From Prevotella sp. (GTDB lineage Bacteria > Bacteroidota > Bacteroidia > Bacteroidales > Bacteroidaceae), in the NCBI GenBank assembly GCA_017554145.1, contig JAFZIZ010000016.1:36554-100553 (forward strand): a stretch of DNA of 64,000 bases, given 5' to 3'. Within the stretch, counting starts at the first letter, position 1. Each line of letters starts with the position of its first letter. A model generated the notes under the pieces. That model did not search any database. It had not been told where the DNA came from and saw nothing but the letters and a program-made list of their open reading frames with translations. A program made the translations under genes and the position numbers. Below are positions 11,120 to 23,879 of the stretch, in pieces.

Positions 11120-11375
11120 GACCACGTGGGCTCCTCGTTAGTTCTTGCTTCTCACATATGTCCTCTATTTCACTTTCTCTACCAGTTCGGCTGGATTCCC
11201 AAGGGAGGAATAATTTATTCCCGTACTGGGAACGTATTTCATGAGACATACCGTTTATTGAACAATAAGGGCGCCTTATTTGAAAATAAGTGGCGTTTAT
11301 CACAACACCTAGAGAAAGTGCCTGTATAAAGGGCTTCTGAGCGCTTTTCAGACGGCCAAGACCTAACAGGAGAGG
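11120..11375. ncRNA. Candidate structured non-coding RNA between rpsJ and rplC
   Basis: No convincing ORF, but dense nested complementarity. An outer stem pairs 11131-11147 with 11357-11372 (CTCCT, GTTAG and TCTTG blocks, 15 pairs with a bulge and a mismatch). A perfect 11-bp inner stem pairs CACTTTCTCTA (11171-11181) with 11310-11320. Between the two is an asymmetric bubble with a small hairpin (11336-11340 with 11348-11352). Inside the inner stem are five hairpins: 11183-11195, 11198-11232, 11231-11256, 11255-11268 and 11272-11295. Closing stem, large bubble and inner stem resemble 6S RNA, but the branched interior does not fit a simple 6S rod. Strand is undecided: the bubble hairpin would suit a plus-strand 6S; no consensus promoter is clear on either strand. 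Confidence 0.6.
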
Positions 11376-11395
11376 TAATATAAAGCGAAAAAAAG

Positions 11396-11416
11396 GAATC
11401 GCTTGGTTTCCGATTC
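11396..11416 (-). terminator. Second hairpin of the rpsJ terminator region
   Basis: GAATCG (11396-11401) pairs with CGATTC (11411-11416); on the minus strand it is followed by a run of T (complement of the A tract at 11388-11394). It lies just behind the stronger hairpin at 11430-11461. Confidence 0.55.
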
Positions 11417-11429
11417 AATACAATAAAAA

Positions 11430-11461
11430 AAAGGAACTCACACTTGATGTGGAGTTCCTTT
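11430..11461 (-). terminator. Intrinsic terminator of the str operon after rpsJ
   Basis: A 10-bp stem (11430-11439 with 11452-11461) with an inner CAC/GTG extension, followed on the minus strand by a long T run (complement of A tract 11423-11430). It ends transcription 27 bp after the rpsJ stop and isolates rpsJ from rplC. Confidence 0.9.
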
Positions 11462-11487
11462 CTTTGTATATAAACAGGAATCTGTTA

Positions 11488-11793
11488 CTATACCTTGATC
11501 TCTACCTCAACACCGCTGGGAAGTTCGAGCTTCATCAGAGCATCAACAGTCTTGGCTGTTGAGCTGTAGATGTCAATCAGACGCTTGTAGTCTGACAACT
11601 GGAACTGCTCACGAGCCTTCTTGTTAACGAAGGTTGAGCGGTTGACGGTGTAGATACGCTTGTGTGTGGGAAGGGGGATAGGACCGCTGATGATAGCACC
11701 TGTGGCCTTGACTGCCTTCACAATCTTCTCTGCTGACTTGTCTACGAGTTTGTGGTCGTAGCTCTTCAGCTTGATACGAATTTTCTGACTCAT
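11488..11793 (-). CDS. rpsJ: 30S ribosomal protein S10
   Basis: Head protein of the 30S subunit and, as NusE, a partner of NusG and NusB in antitermination. 101 residues: [20 protein letters not shown], the signature [18 protein letters not shown]. It follows fusA by 81 bp and is closed by a terminator, so it belongs transcriptionally to the str operon rather than to the operon that usually carries its name. Confidence 0.98.
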   Translation of the reverse strand: MSQKIRIKLKSYDHKLVDKSAEKIVKAVKATGAIISGPIPLPTHKRIYTVNRSTFVNKKAREQFQLSDYKRLIDIYSSTAKTVDALMKLELPSGVEVEIKV

Positions 11794-11874
11794 AATCTAA
11801 TTTTACAATTTTATAATTTAACTATTTTACTATTTACGCTGCTAAAGAGTCATTTGCTCAACAGCGTTGTTATT

Positions 11875-14004
11875 TTATACTAAGTCGGCGCGACCTTTCA
11901 CCTCTTCAAGCACTGCCTTAGCCAACTGGCTTGACAACGGTGCGTGGTGATCGTACTCCATAGAGCTGGTGGCACGACCAGAAGTGATGGTACGCAGAGC
12001 GGTTACATAGCCGAACATCTCTGACAGGGGAACCATAGCCTTAACGACACGGGCACCACTGCGAGCCTCGTCCATACCCTCTACCTGACCACGACGCTTG
12101 TTCAGGTCACCGATCACGTCACCCATGTTCTCCTCAGGAGTAACAACCTCGAGTTTCATGATAGGCTCCATCAGAACAGGCTTAGCCTGTGCGCAGACGT
12201 TCTTATAAGCCATCTGGGCAGCAATCTCGAATGAGAGCTGGTCAGAGTCAACTGGGTGGAATGAACCATCGACAACGACAACCTTCAGTGAGTCAACGGG
12301 ATAACCACCAAGGATACCGTTCTTCATGGCAGCCTCGAAGCCCTTCTGGATAGAGGGGATAAACTCCTTAGGAATGTTACCACCCTTCACCTCATTGACG
12401 AACTGCAAGCCACCGTTCTCCTTGATGTTCCAATCGTCATCAACAGGACCAACGTTAACGATGATATCGGCAAACTTACCGCGACCACCAGACTGCTTCT
12501 TGTAAACCTCACGGTAACCCATAACAGTCTTGGTGATGGCCTCCTTATAGTTAACCTGGGGCTTACCCTGGTTACACTCTACCTTGAACTCGCGCTTCAG
12601 ACGGTCGATAATGATATCGAGGTGGAGCTCACCCATACCAGAGATAATGGTCTGACCACTCTGCTCGTCGGTACGAACGGTGAATGTTGGGTCCTCCTCA
12701 GCGAGTTTGGCAAGACCGTTGTCAAGCTTGGCAACGTCGGCCTGTGACTTCGGCTCAACGGCGATAGAGATCACCGTATCGGGGAAGGTCATAGACTCCA
12801 GTACGATGGGCTTATCCTCGTCGCAGAGGGTATCACCAGTACGAATATCCTTGAAACCTACACCTGCACCGATATCACCAGCGTCGATTGACTCCATAGG
12901 AATCTCCTTGTTGGAGTTCATCTGGAACAGACGACTGATGCGCTCCTTCTTACCAGAACGTGGGTTGTAAACATAAGAACCGGCTTTCACGCTACCAGAG
13001 TAAACGCGGAAGAATACCAGACGTCCCATGTAGGGGTCGGTGGCAATCTTAAAGGCGAGAGCGGCTGTGGGCTCATCCTCGCTGGGCTTGCGTCCCTCTT
13101 CCTCCTCGGTATTGGGGTTGGTACCAGTTACCACCTCTACATCTACAGGAGCAGGCAGGAAAGCACATACATAGTCGAGCAGAGGCTGTACACCCTTGTT
13201 CTTATAAGAAGAACCGCAGATCATTGGAGTGCAGTCCATAGCGATAGTACCCTTACGGATAGCTGCGATAATCTCATCCTCTGTGATAGAGTTGGGATCG
13301 TCGAAGTATTTCTCCATCAGTGCCTCGTCATACTCAGCAGCGGCCTCGAGCAGTTTGTTACGCCACTCGTCGCACTCATCCTGCAGGTCAGCGGGAATCT
13401 CTTCAATGTCATATTCAGCACCCATGGTCTCATCGTGCCACAGGATAGCCTTCATCTTAATCAGGTCGACTACACCCTTGAAGTTCTCCTCAGCACCGAT
13501 GGGCACCTGAATGACTACAGGATTGGCACCAAGGATATCGCGCATCTGCTGTACTGTCTCGAAGAAGTCAGCACCAGAGCGGTCCATCTTGTTCACGTAA
13601 CCAATACGTGGAACATTGTATTTATCAGCCTGACGCCAAACAGTCTCAGACTGGGGCTGTACACCGTCAGCGGCACTGTAGGTGGCAACGGCGCCATCGA
13701 GTACACGCAGTGAACGCTCCACCTCAGCAGTGAAGTCAACGTGTCCCGGAGTGTCAATCAAGTTGATCTTGAATTCCTTGCCGTTCCATTTCCAGTTACA
13801 AGTAGTAGCAGCACTGGTAATAGTGATACCGCGCTCCTGCTCCTGAGCCATCCAGTCCATGGTGGCGGCACCATCGTGTACCTCACCAATCTTGTGCGTC
13901 TTACCCGTATAGAAAAGGATACGCTCCGACGTGGTAGTCTTACCAGCGTCGATATGCGCCATAATACCGATATTACGGGTCAAATGTAAATCGCGATTTG
14001 CCAT
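11875..14004 (-). CDS. fusA: Elongation factor G
   Basis: GTPase that drives ribosomal translocation. 709 residues with G1 AHIDAGKTT (about 16-24), the switch II motif DTPGHVDF (about 84-91), G4 NKMD, and the family-specific [10 protein letters not shown]. All five EF-G domains are present by length; the C-terminus ends VKGRADLV. 37 bp after rpsG. Confidence 0.98.
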   Translation of the reverse strand: MANRDLHLTRNIGIMAHIDAGKTTTSERILFYTGKTHKIGEVHDGAATMDWMAQEQERGITITSAATTCNWKWNGKEFKINLIDTPGHVDFTAEVERSLRVLDGAVATYSAADGVQPQSETVWRQADKYNVPRIGYVNKMDRSGADFFETVQQMRDILGANPVVIQVPIGAEENFKGVVDLIKMKAILWHDETMGAEYDIEEIPADLQDECDEWRNKLLEAAAEYDEALMEKYFDDPNSITEDEIIAAIRKGTIAMDCTPMICGSSYKNKGVQPLLDYVCAFLPAPVDVEVVTGTNPNTEEEEGRKPSEDEPTAALAFKIATDPYMGRLVFFRVYSGSVKAGSYVYNPRSGKKERISRLFQMNSNKEIPMESIDAGDIGAGVGFKDIRTGDTLCDEDKPIVLESMTFPDTVISIAVEPKSQADVAKLDNGLAKLAEEDPTFTVRTDEQSGQTIISGMGELHLDIIIDRLKREFKVECNQGKPQVNYKEAITKTVMGYREVYKKQSGGRGKFADIIVNVGPVDDDWNIKENGGLQFVNEVKGGNIPKEFIPSIQKGFEAAMKNGILGGYPVDSLKVVVVDGSFHPVDSDQLSFEIAAQMAYKNVCAQAKPVLMEPIMKLEVVTPEENMGDVIGDLNKRRGQVEGMDEARSGARVVKAMVPLSEMFGYVTALRTITSGRATSSMEYDHHAPLSSQLAKAVLEEVKGRADLV

Positions 14005-14041
14005 TTCTTTTTACTTTCCTTAATTAATCTTTTTACCTACC

Positions 14042-14518
14042 TTAGAATCTGAAGTGAGCGAATGCACGGTTAGCCTCAGCCATGCGGTGCATATCCTCCT
14101 TACGCTTGAAGGCACCACCCTGGTTGTTGAAGGCATCCATGATCTCAGCAGCCAACTTGTCGGCCATAGACTTACCACTGCGCTTGCGAGCGAAATTAAT
14201 CATGTTCTTCATAGAGATGCTCTCCTTGCGGTCGGGACGAATCTCAGTAGGTACCTGGAAGGTAGCACCACCGATACGACGGCTCTTCACCTCCACCTGT
14301 GGGGTGATGTTGTCGAGCGCCTGCTTCCAAATCTCAAGGGCAGACTTCTCCTCGTCCTTCATCTTAGCCTTGACGTTCTCAAGAGCTGAATAGAAAATCT
14401 CATAAGAGACAGACTTCTTACCATCGTACATCAGATGGTTCACAAACTTTGACACCTTAATGTCATTGAAGACGGGATCTGGCAAGATCACCCTCTTCTT
14501 GGGTTTTGCTTTTCTCAT
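14042..14518 (-). CDS. rpsG: 30S ribosomal protein S7
   Basis: Nucleates assembly of the 30S head; in E. coli it represses the str operon. Start at ATG 14518 gives [19 protein letters not shown] and 158 residues, the family's usual form; the frame is open for 20 more codons upstream (lysine and glutamine rich), which I take as untranslated. Signature [20 protein letters not shown] and the end [10 protein letters not shown]. The 179-bp spacer to rpsL holds small hairpins (14646-14662 and 14681-14698). Confidence 0.97.
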   Translation of the reverse strand: MRKAKPKKRVILPDPVFNDIKVSKFVNHLMYDGKKSVSYEIFYSALENVKAKMKDEEKSALEIWKQALDNITPQVEVKSRRIGGATFQVPTEIRPDRKESISMKNMINFARKRSGKSMADKLAAEIMDAFNNQGGAFKRKEDMHRMAEANRAFAHFRF

Positions 14519-14697
14519 TTTTGTTGTTGTTTTGTTGTCTGCTTGGGGCTGTTCTTTCTTGTTCTTCAACGCTCTCACATGAGCATTTACTCAACCTGTC
14601 TATAACAATTCTCCAGCAAAACAGTTTTACTTATTTCTTTTTTTTGCCTTATCATTCAAGGCGAAGTCCTTAAAGGCTTTATAACCCTCTCCGGTTA

Positions 14698-15078
14698 TTA
14701 TTTCTTAGCCTTAGGACGCTTGGCACCGTACTTAGAGCGACGCTGAGTGCGGCTTGCAACACCGGCAGTATCCAATGTACCGCGAACGATGTGATAACGT
14801 ACACCGGGAAGGTCCTTTACACGACCACCACGCACCAGAACGATGCTGTGCTCCTGCAAGTTGTGTCCCTCTCCGGGAATGTAACTGTTGACCTCCTTTT
14901 GGTTGGTCAGACGAACACGGGCTACTTTACGCATAGCCGAATTAGGCTTCTTCGGGGTCGTTGTGTAGACACGAACACATACGCCACGACGCTGGGGACA
15001 TGAGTCCAGCGCGGGTGATTTGCTCTTGTCAACGAGCACCTTTCTGCCTTTTCTTACCAATTGTGAAATTGTAGGCAT
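14698..15078 (-). CDS. rpsL: 30S ribosomal protein S12
   Basis: Decoding-centre protein; mutations at its conserved lysines give streptomycin resistance in other bacteria. 126 residues, [20 protein letters not shown] start. The regions corresponding to K43 and K88 of E. coli are wild type ([13 protein letters not shown] and [14 protein letters not shown]). First gene of the str operon. Confidence 0.98.
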   Translation of the reverse strand: MPTISQLVRKGRKVLVDKSKSPALDSCPQRRGVCVRVYTTTPKKPNSAMRKVARVRLTNQKEVNSYIPGEGHNLQEHSIVLVRGGRVKDLPGVRYHIVRGTLDTAGVASRTQRRSKYGAKRPKAKK

Positions 15079-15163
15079 AATTGTTTGATTTTTAAATTAT
15101 TATATTATATGTATATATTCAACTTGACATAATGCTCCCTAATCACAGGTCGCTTTTGGGCTG

Positions 15164-15195
15164 CAAAGGTACAAACTTTTCAGAAATTCACCTAA
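15164..15195 (-). promoter_or_regulatory. Promoter of the str operon
   Basis: TACCTTTG on the minus strand at 15164-15171; the upstream box is weaker (TTAG at 15192-15195, 20-bp spacer). About 85 bp before the rpsL start. Confidence 0.75.
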
Positions 15196-15270
15196 TTAAT
15201 AAGACAATAAAAAACACTTACCTTATGAAAATTAACATAAAATAAGTGTATTTAGATTAATTAACTACAT

Positions 15271-15594
15271 CTATGCTTCACCTTTGCCCACATTAAAGGG
15301 GGAAATGGTGCGTGATTCCTTGTTTGGAATCTGAATTTGTCCGAATTCGCGCTCATATCTCATGATATTCTCCTGCAGGGCGCCCAGCAATCGTTTGGCA
15401 TGTTCCGGAGCCAGTATGACACGGCTTTTCACCTGTGCTTTCGGCACTCCAGGCAACACCCGTGCAAAGTCAATCACGAAGTCACTACTCGAGTGTGTGA
15501 TAATTGCAAAGTTGGCATATTCGCCCTGTGCCACCTCTTGTGGCAGTTCCAGTTGCAGTTGATTCTGCTGTCCTTTCCTATCGTTATTGTCCAT
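15271..15594 (-). CDS. DUF3467 family protein
   Basis: A 107-residue cytoplasmic protein without signal peptide or membrane segment. Recognisable family core: EYANFAIITHSSSDFVIDFA, then RVILAPEHAKRLLGALQENI and RYEREFGQI. DUF3467 proteins are small, widespread in Bacteroidota and of unknown function. It has its own promoter at 15626-15657 and ends 192 bp before the rpsL start, where the str promoter lies. Confidence 0.85.
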   Translation of the reverse strand: MDNNDRKGQQNQLQLELPQEVAQGEYANFAIITHSSSDFVIDFARVLPGVPKAQVKSRVILAPEHAKRLLGALQENIMRYEREFGQIQIPNKESRTISPFNVGKGEA

Positions 15595-15625
15595 ACATTA
15601 TTATATATATAATACATTACGAGTG

Positions 15626-15657
15626 CGAAGGTACAAAAAACAAGGCAAATCACCAAA
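15626..15657 (-). promoter_or_regulatory. Promoter of the DUF3467 gene
   Basis: Minus strand TTTG (15654-15657), 20-bp spacer, TACCTTCG (15626-15633). Confidence 0.75.
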
Positions 15658-15671
15658 ATTATTCCTATAAA

Positions 15672-16136
15672 TTAATAGTTGTCTAATATTTGCTGTAGTT
15701 TCTCACGTTCTCGTTGTTTTTTCGACTTACGCTCGGGAAATATCTTTCTGATTAAATAGCCAATAAAAACCAATGGATTGAAACCAATAGTCATGGCACC
15801 TCCAATCTGACTCTTCTTTTGTTCCTCCAACCAATGGCCTTGATAAGCCAACTGCATATCCTGCCGTAATTTGGGCGTCATGATATTGATAGATACCGGT
15901 GGCTGCTTTTCTTTTAGTTCCATGGGGTCAACGATTGCGTCCGACGGGGATAAAGGACGAACTGACATACTATCACCAGATTCCGGTCTTAGCGGTTCAT
16001 TGCGTAACCACTCCTCGTAATCACTCTTGACAGAGTCTGACAATATGCGATTCCGATTATCATCATAAACCTGTGCCCTCACCGTGACGGTCAGGGCAAA
16101 CAGGAAGAGAGTCGTTATGAACAATCTATGATTCAT
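15672..16136 (-). CDS. Small exported protein of unknown function
   Basis: 154 residues. Residues 1-21 form a signal peptide (MNHRLFITTLFLFALTVTVRA, cleavage likely before QVYDDN). The mature part is charged and proline-rich in the middle (RPLSPSDAIVDPMELKEKQP), has a short hydrophobic patch near residues 115-132 (GGAMTIGFNPLVFIGYLIRK), and ends in a basic helix (ERKSKKQREREKLQQILDNY). I recognise no catalytic motif. It could be a periplasmic or membrane-attached protein; a possible -7 box lies at 16172-16179. Ends 77 bp before the DUF3467 start codon. Confidence 0.75.
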   Translation of the reverse strand: MNHRLFITTLFLFALTVTVRAQVYDDNRNRILSDSVKSDYEEWLRNEPLRPESGDSMSVRPLSPSDAIVDPMELKEKQPPVSINIMTPKLRQDMQLAYQGHWLEEQKKSQIGGAMTIGFNPLVFIGYLIRKIFPERKSKKQREREKLQQILDNY

Positions 16137-16314
16137 CCATCTAATGATAGTCCAAAATATATTTAACAGCGCAAAAATACGCTATATTCCCAAGAAAGAA
16201 GCAGAGAAGAACCTTATAAAATCTTACATATATTTAAATTAAGATTATCTTAAAGTATTTTTGGTTATCAAACCTTTCATAATACCAAACTATATATAAA
16301 ATAAGGGCAAAAAA

Positions 16315-16338
16315 GAAGTCTCCAAATTTGGAGACTTC
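16315..16338 (-). terminator. Intrinsic terminator after the GH2 gene
   Basis: A perfect 24-bp palindrome (GAAGTCTCCAAA and its complement) followed on the minus strand by a T run (complement of the A tract before 16315). It lies 22 bp after the GH2 stop. Confidence 0.9.
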
Positions 16339-16360
16339 AAGTATTCAAAGTATCAACTTA

Positions 16361-19408
<3,048 letters not shown>

Positions 19409-19417
19409 TTATGCCTA

Positions 19418-19445
19418 CAAAGATACGAAGAAAATATGAAAGCAA
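19418..19445 (-). promoter_or_regulatory. Promoter of the GH2 gene
   Basis: TATCTTTG on the minus strand (19418-19425) with TTG at 19443-19445; the 17-bp spacer is a little short. 27 bp before the start codon. Confidence 0.6.
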
Positions 19446-19447
19446 GA

Positions 19448-19485
19448 AAAAACCGCCATTGCATTTTATCGCAACAGCGGTTTTT
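19448..19485 (-). terminator. Intrinsic terminator after rpoC
   Basis: Nine-bp stem AAAAACCGC (19448-19456) with GCGGTTTTT (19477-19485) and inner TTGC/GCAA pairing; T-rich on both sides, so it may act in both directions. It is 20 bp beyond the rpoC stop and touches the GH2 promoter. Confidence 0.85.
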
Positions 19486-19505
19486 CATCATATAGGTATC
19501 AATTT

Positions 19506-22500
19506 TTACTTCTCATCCATAATAGCCTCCTCTGCAAAGTCGAGGACATTCTTCTTGTTAGCCTGCATACGCTCGTACTCCTCCTTAGAACCAACGATAA
19601 TCTTATCGAATTCACGGAGACCAGTACCGGCTGGAATGAGGTGACCTGCAATCACATTCTCCTTCATGCCTTCCAGCGTATCGACCTTACCACGGATGGC
19701 TGCTTCGTTGAGCACCTTCGTTGTCTCCTGGAAGGATGCGGCAGACATGAACGACTTCGTCTGGAGGGCTGCACGAGTGATACCCTGAAGAATCTGTGTA
19801 GAAGTAGCAGGCACAGCATCACGTACCTGAACAATCTTCATATCACGGCGCTTCAACATAGAGTTCTCATCGCGTAACTTACGTGCTGTCACGATTTGAC
19901 CCTTCTGCATATTCTCAGAGTCACCGGCATCGATAACCACTTTCTTACCCCAAATACGATCGTTCTCTTCCGTGAAGTCGAGTTTGTCGACAATCTCCTG
20001 CTCCAAGAATGAGGTATCACCTGGATCGTTGATCTGTACCTTACGCATCATCTGACGTACGATAATCTCGAAGTGCTTATCATTAATCTTCACACCTTGG
20101 AGACGATAAACGTCTTGAACCTCATTAACGATATACTCCTGTACAGCCGTCGGACCCTTGATGGCAAGGATGTCGGCAGGTGTGATGACACCGTCTGACA
20201 ATGGAGTACCAGCACGAACAGCATCATGCTCCTGTACCAGAATCTGCTTAGAAAGGGATACAAGATACTTACGCTGCTCACCAGTCTTAGAAGTAACGAT
20301 AATCTCACGGTTACCACGCTTTACCTTACCCATGGTTACCTCACCATCGATTTCAGAAACGATAGCAGGGTTAGATGGATTACGAGCCTCAAACAACTCG
20401 GTAACACGGGGCAGACCTCCAGTGATATCACCACCCTTGGCAGCAGCACGTGGAATCTTCACGAGAGTCTCACCAGTTTTAACAGTCTGACCATCCTCAA
20501 CAACCACGTGACCACCTACAGGGAAGTTATATGTACCAATAATCTCACCATCAGCACCAATGACATCACAAGTAGGAACCCTAGACTTATCCTTCGACTC
20601 AGTAACGATCTTCTCTGTCAAACCAGTAGTATCGTCAGTCTCAGCACGGAAGGTTACACCCTCGATAACATCGTGGAACTTCAGTGTACCAGCATATTCG
20701 GTTACAATAACGGCATTGAACGGATCCCACTGAGCAATCTTATCACCCTTCTTCACCGTGTCACCACTCTTGAAATAGAGAGAAGAACCGTAAGGCACGT
20801 TCATCGTAGAGAGAACGATCTTGGTATGTGGATCAACGAAACGAACCTCACCCAGACGGCTGACTACCATCTCGCACTCGCGACCATCCTCATCGAACGG
20901 TACGGTACGTACTTCCTCCAGTTCCAACATAGAGTCGTTCTTGGCTACGATGCTGGCATTAGCGGCTGCATTGGCAGCCACACCACCGGCGTGGAACGTA
21001 CGAAGTGTCAGCTGTGTACCTGGCTCACCAATAGCCTGAGCAGCAATCACACCAACGGCCTCACCCTTCTGTACCATACGACGGGTAGCAAGGTTACGAC
21101 CATAACACTTCATGCAGACACCATGCTTAGACTCACAGGTGAGTACCGAACGAATCTCGACACTCTCGATAGGTGAATCCTCGATAGCCTGTGCGATAGG
21201 CTCTGTAATCTCCTCACCGGCTGCAACAATCAGTTCGCCAGTAGAAGGATGGATAATATCATGTACGGAAACACGACCCAAGATACGCTCATAAAGTGTA
21301 GAGATTGTCTCATCGCCATTCTTCAGAGCGGTGCAAACCAATCCACGCAGCGTACCACAGTCTTCCTCATTGATAATCACGTCATGAGAAACGTCAACCA
21401 GACGACGAGTCAGATAACCGGCATCAGCCGTCTTCATGGCGGTATCGGCAAGACCCTTACGGGCACCGTGTGTAGAGATAAAGTACTCGAGCACTGACAT
21501 ACCTTCCTTGAAGTTCGACAGAATCGGGTTCTCAATAATCTGTGCTCCTTCTGCACCTGCCTTCTGAGGCTTAGCCATCAGACCACGCATACCAGAGAGC
21601 TGACGGATCTGGTCCTTACTACCACGGGCACCAGAGTCAAGCATCATGAATACAGCGTTGAATCCCTGGTCGGCCTCAGTCATCTCCTTCATCAGTACAT
21701 TACCGAGGTCGTTGTTGATATGTGTCCAGGTATCAATAACCTGATTATAACGCTCGTTGTCAGTGATGAATCCCATATTGTAGTTCTCGGTGATCTGCTG
21801 TACCTCGGCATTACCTTTCTCTACCAAAGCCTTCTTAGACTCTGGGATAATGATATCGTCAAGGTTGAATGACAGACCAGCCTCGTAAGCCATACGATAA
21901 CCAAGGTTCTTGATACCGTCAAGGAACTCACAAGCCTCAGCGAAACCTACATTCTTAATCACATCGGCAATAATATCGCGCAATGACTTCTTAGAGATGA
22001 TACGGTTGACATAACCTACCTCCTTTGGAATGATACCATTCACGATAACACGACCAACAGAGGTCTCTACCATGTGCTTCACCGGTTTGCCGTCGATAAT
22101 ATCGTCGACCATTACCTTCACCTGGGCATGCAAGTCACACTTACCCTCATTGTGGGCAATGATAGCCTCCTCAGGGCCATAGAAGGTCAGACCTTCTCCC
22201 TTGGCACCTGGACGGATCTTAGAGATATAATAGAGTCCGAGCACCATATCCTGTGAAGGAACGGTGATAGGAGCACCATTGGCCGGGTTCAGAATATTGT
22301 GACTCTGGAGCATCAGAATCTGTGCCTCCAGAATAGCCTCATTGCTCAAAGGAAGGTGTACAGCCATCTGGTCACCATCGAAGTCGGCATTGAAAGCCGT
22401 ACATGCTAATGGATGCAACTGAATAGCCTTACCCTCGATCAGTTTAGGCTGGAAGGCTTGGATACCCAGACGGTGAAGTGTCGGGGCACGGTTCAACAGA

Positions 22501-23834
22501 ACGGGATGACCCTTCATCACGTTCTCGAGGATATCCCAGATAACTGGCTCGCGACGGTCAACAATCTTCTTGGCCGACTTCACCGTCTTCACAATACCAC
22601 GCTCAATGAGCTTACGGATGATAAACGGCTTGTAGAGCTCGGCAGCCATCAGTTTCGGCAGACCGCACTCACCCATCTTCAACTCAGGACCTACAACGAT
22701 AACGGAACGGGCTGAGTAGTCAACACGCTTACCGAGCAAGTTCTGACGGAAACGACCCTGCTTACCTTTCAGTGAATCAGAGAGTGACTTCAACGGACGG
22801 TTGCTCTCACTCTTGACAGCACTGGACTTACGACTATTATCGAACAAGGAGTCAACAGCCTCCTGCAACATACGCTTCTCATTACGCAGAATCACCTCAG
22901 GAGCCTTGATTTCCACCAGTCTCTTCAGACGATTGTTACGAATGATGACACGACGATAGAGGTCGTTCAAGTCGGAAGTAGCGAAACGGCCACCATCCAG
23001 TGGTACCAACGGACGCAACTCTGGAGGAGTCACAGGGATAATCTTCATAATCATCCACTCAGGACGGTTGATGCCCTTCTCCACACTGCTACGGAAAGCC
23101 TCTACTACCTGCAGACGCTTCAATGCCTCGTTCTTACGCTGCATAGAAGAATCGCTGTTTGCACGGTCGCGCAGTTCGTATGACAAGGAGTCAAGGTCAA
23201 GACGGACCAAGAGGTCATAGATAGCCTCAGCACCCATCTTGGCGATGAACTTGTTAGGATCGCTATCGTCCAAATAGTCATTCTCTGGAGAAATCTTATT
23301 GTCAACAATATCGTTATACTCCTCTTCAGACAGCAGGTCGTACATATTAGAACCAATGGCATCATTGCCCTCAGCATCTTTCTTACCTGCCAGCACACCC
23401 GGCTGGATTACCACATAACGCTCGTAATAAATAATTGCATCGAGCTTCTTGGTGGGAAGACCCAGCAAATAACCAATCTTGTTAGGAAGGCTACGGAAAT
23501 ACCAGATATGGGCAACAGGTACAACAAGCTCGATATGACCTGTACGCTCACGACGAACTTTCTTCTCTGTTACCTCTACACCACATCGGTCACAGACAAT
23601 ACCCTTGTAGCGAATACGCTTATACTTTCCGCAGGCACACTCATAATCCTTTGTCGGACCGAAGATGCGCTCACAGAACAGACCGTCACGCTCAGGCTTG
23701 TAAGTACGATAGTTGATGGTCTCTGGCTTGGTCACCTCACCGCATGAGTTCTCGAGAATCTCCTCTGGTGAAGCCAGACCAATAGTAATCTTTGTAAAAT
23801 TACTTTTTATCTTTGAATCTTTCTTGAAAGCCAT
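19506..23834 (-). CDS. rpoC: DNA-directed RNA polymerase subunit beta'
   Basis: Catalytic subunit of RNA polymerase. 1442 residues. The N-terminal zinc ribbon has cysteines in [21 protein letters not shown] (about 65-85); the active-site Mg loop [12 protein letters not shown] is near residue 480; the bridge helix and trigger loop regions ([35 protein letters not shown]) are intact; the second zinc site has [15 protein letters not shown]. Full length, no split. 45 bp after rpoB. Confidence 0.99.
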   Translation of the reverse strand: MAFKKDSKIKSNFTKITIGLASPEEILENSCGEVTKPETINYRTYKPERDGLFCERIFGPTKDYECACGKYKRIRYKGIVCDRCGVEVTEKKVRRERTGHIELVVPVAHIWYFRSLPNKIGYLLGLPTKKLDAIIYYERYVVIQPGVLAGKKDAEGNDAIGSNMYDLLSEEEYNDIVDNKISPENDYLDDSDPNKFIAKMGAEAIYDLLVRLDLDSLSYELRDRANSDSSMQRKNEALKRLQVVEAFRSSVEKGINRPEWMIMKIIPVTPPELRPLVPLDGGRFATSDLNDLYRRVIIRNNRLKRLVEIKAPEVILRNEKRMLQEAVDSLFDNSRKSSAVKSESNRPLKSLSDSLKGKQGRFRQNLLGKRVDYSARSVIVVGPELKMGECGLPKLMAAELYKPFIIRKLIERGIVKTVKSAKKIVDRREPVIWDILENVMKGHPVLLNRAPTLHRLGIQAFQPKLIEGKAIQLHPLACTAFNADFDGDQMAVHLPLSNEAILEAQILMLQSHNILNPANGAPITVPSQDMVLGLYYISKIRPGAKGEGLTFYGPEEAIIAHNEGKCDLHAQVKVMVDDIIDGKPVKHMVETSVGRVIVNGIIPKEVGYVNRIISKKSLRDIIADVIKNVGFAEACEFLDGIKNLGYRMAYEAGLSFNLDDIIIPESKKALVEKGNAEVQQITENYNMGFITDNERYNQVIDTWTHINNDLGNVLMKEMTEADQGFNAVFMMLDSGARGSKDQIRQLSGMRGLMAKPQKAGAEGAQIIENPILSNFKEGMSVLEYFISTHGARKGLADTAMKTADAGYLTRRLVDVSHDVIINEEDCGTLRGLVCTALKNGDETISTLYERILGRVSVHDIIHPSTGELIVAAGEEITEPIAQAIEDSPIESVEIRSVLTCESKHGVCMKCYGRNLATRRMVQKGEAVGVIAAQAIGEPGTQLTLRTFHAGGVAANAAANASIVAKNDSMLELEEVRTVPFDEDGRECEMVVSRLGEVRFVDPHTKIVLSTMNVPYGSSLYFKSGDTVKKGDKIAQWDPFNAVIVTEYAGTLKFHDVIEGVTFRAETDDTTGLTEKIVTESKDKSRVPTCDVIGADGEIIGTYNFPVGGHVVVEDGQTVKTGETLVKIPRAAAKGGDITGGLPRVTELFEARNPSNPAIVSEIDGEVTMGKVKRGNREIIVTSKTGEQRKYLVSLSKQILVQEHDAVRAGTPLSDGVITPADILAIKGPTAVQEYIVNEVQDVYRLQGVKINDKHFEIIVRQMMRKVQINDPGDTSFLEQEIVDKLDFTEENDRIWGKKVVIDAGDSENMQKGQIVTARKLRDENSMLKRRDMKIVQVRDAVPATSTQILQGITRAALQTKSFMSAASFQETTKVLNEAAIRGKVDTLEGMKENVIAGHLIPAGTGLREFDKIIVGSKEEYERMQANKKNVLDFAEEAIMDEK

Positions 23835-23844
23835 ATTTCAATAT

Positions 23845-23877
23845 AACTCTTAATTCTTAACTCTTAATTCTTAACTC
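23845..23877 (-). repeat. 14-bp tandem repeat in the rpoB-rpoC spacer
   Basis: The 45-bp spacer consists mostly of 2.4 copies of AACTCTTAATTCTT (plus-strand reading), units at 23845, 23859 and 23873. Perfect copies. Function unknown; may be a recent slippage product. Confidence 0.85.
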
Positions 23878-23879
23878 GA

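Noticed and set aside
11082-11303. 73-codon open frame on the minus strand (and a 67-codon one on the plus strand) in the rpsJ-rplC gap
   Set aside because: No promoter or start context, composition unlike the neighbours, and the frame runs across both halves of several RNA stems; better explained by structured RNA.
14519-14578. Extended N-terminus of S7
   Set aside because: The 20 added residues are low-complexity and absent from the family; MRKAKPKKR is the usual start.
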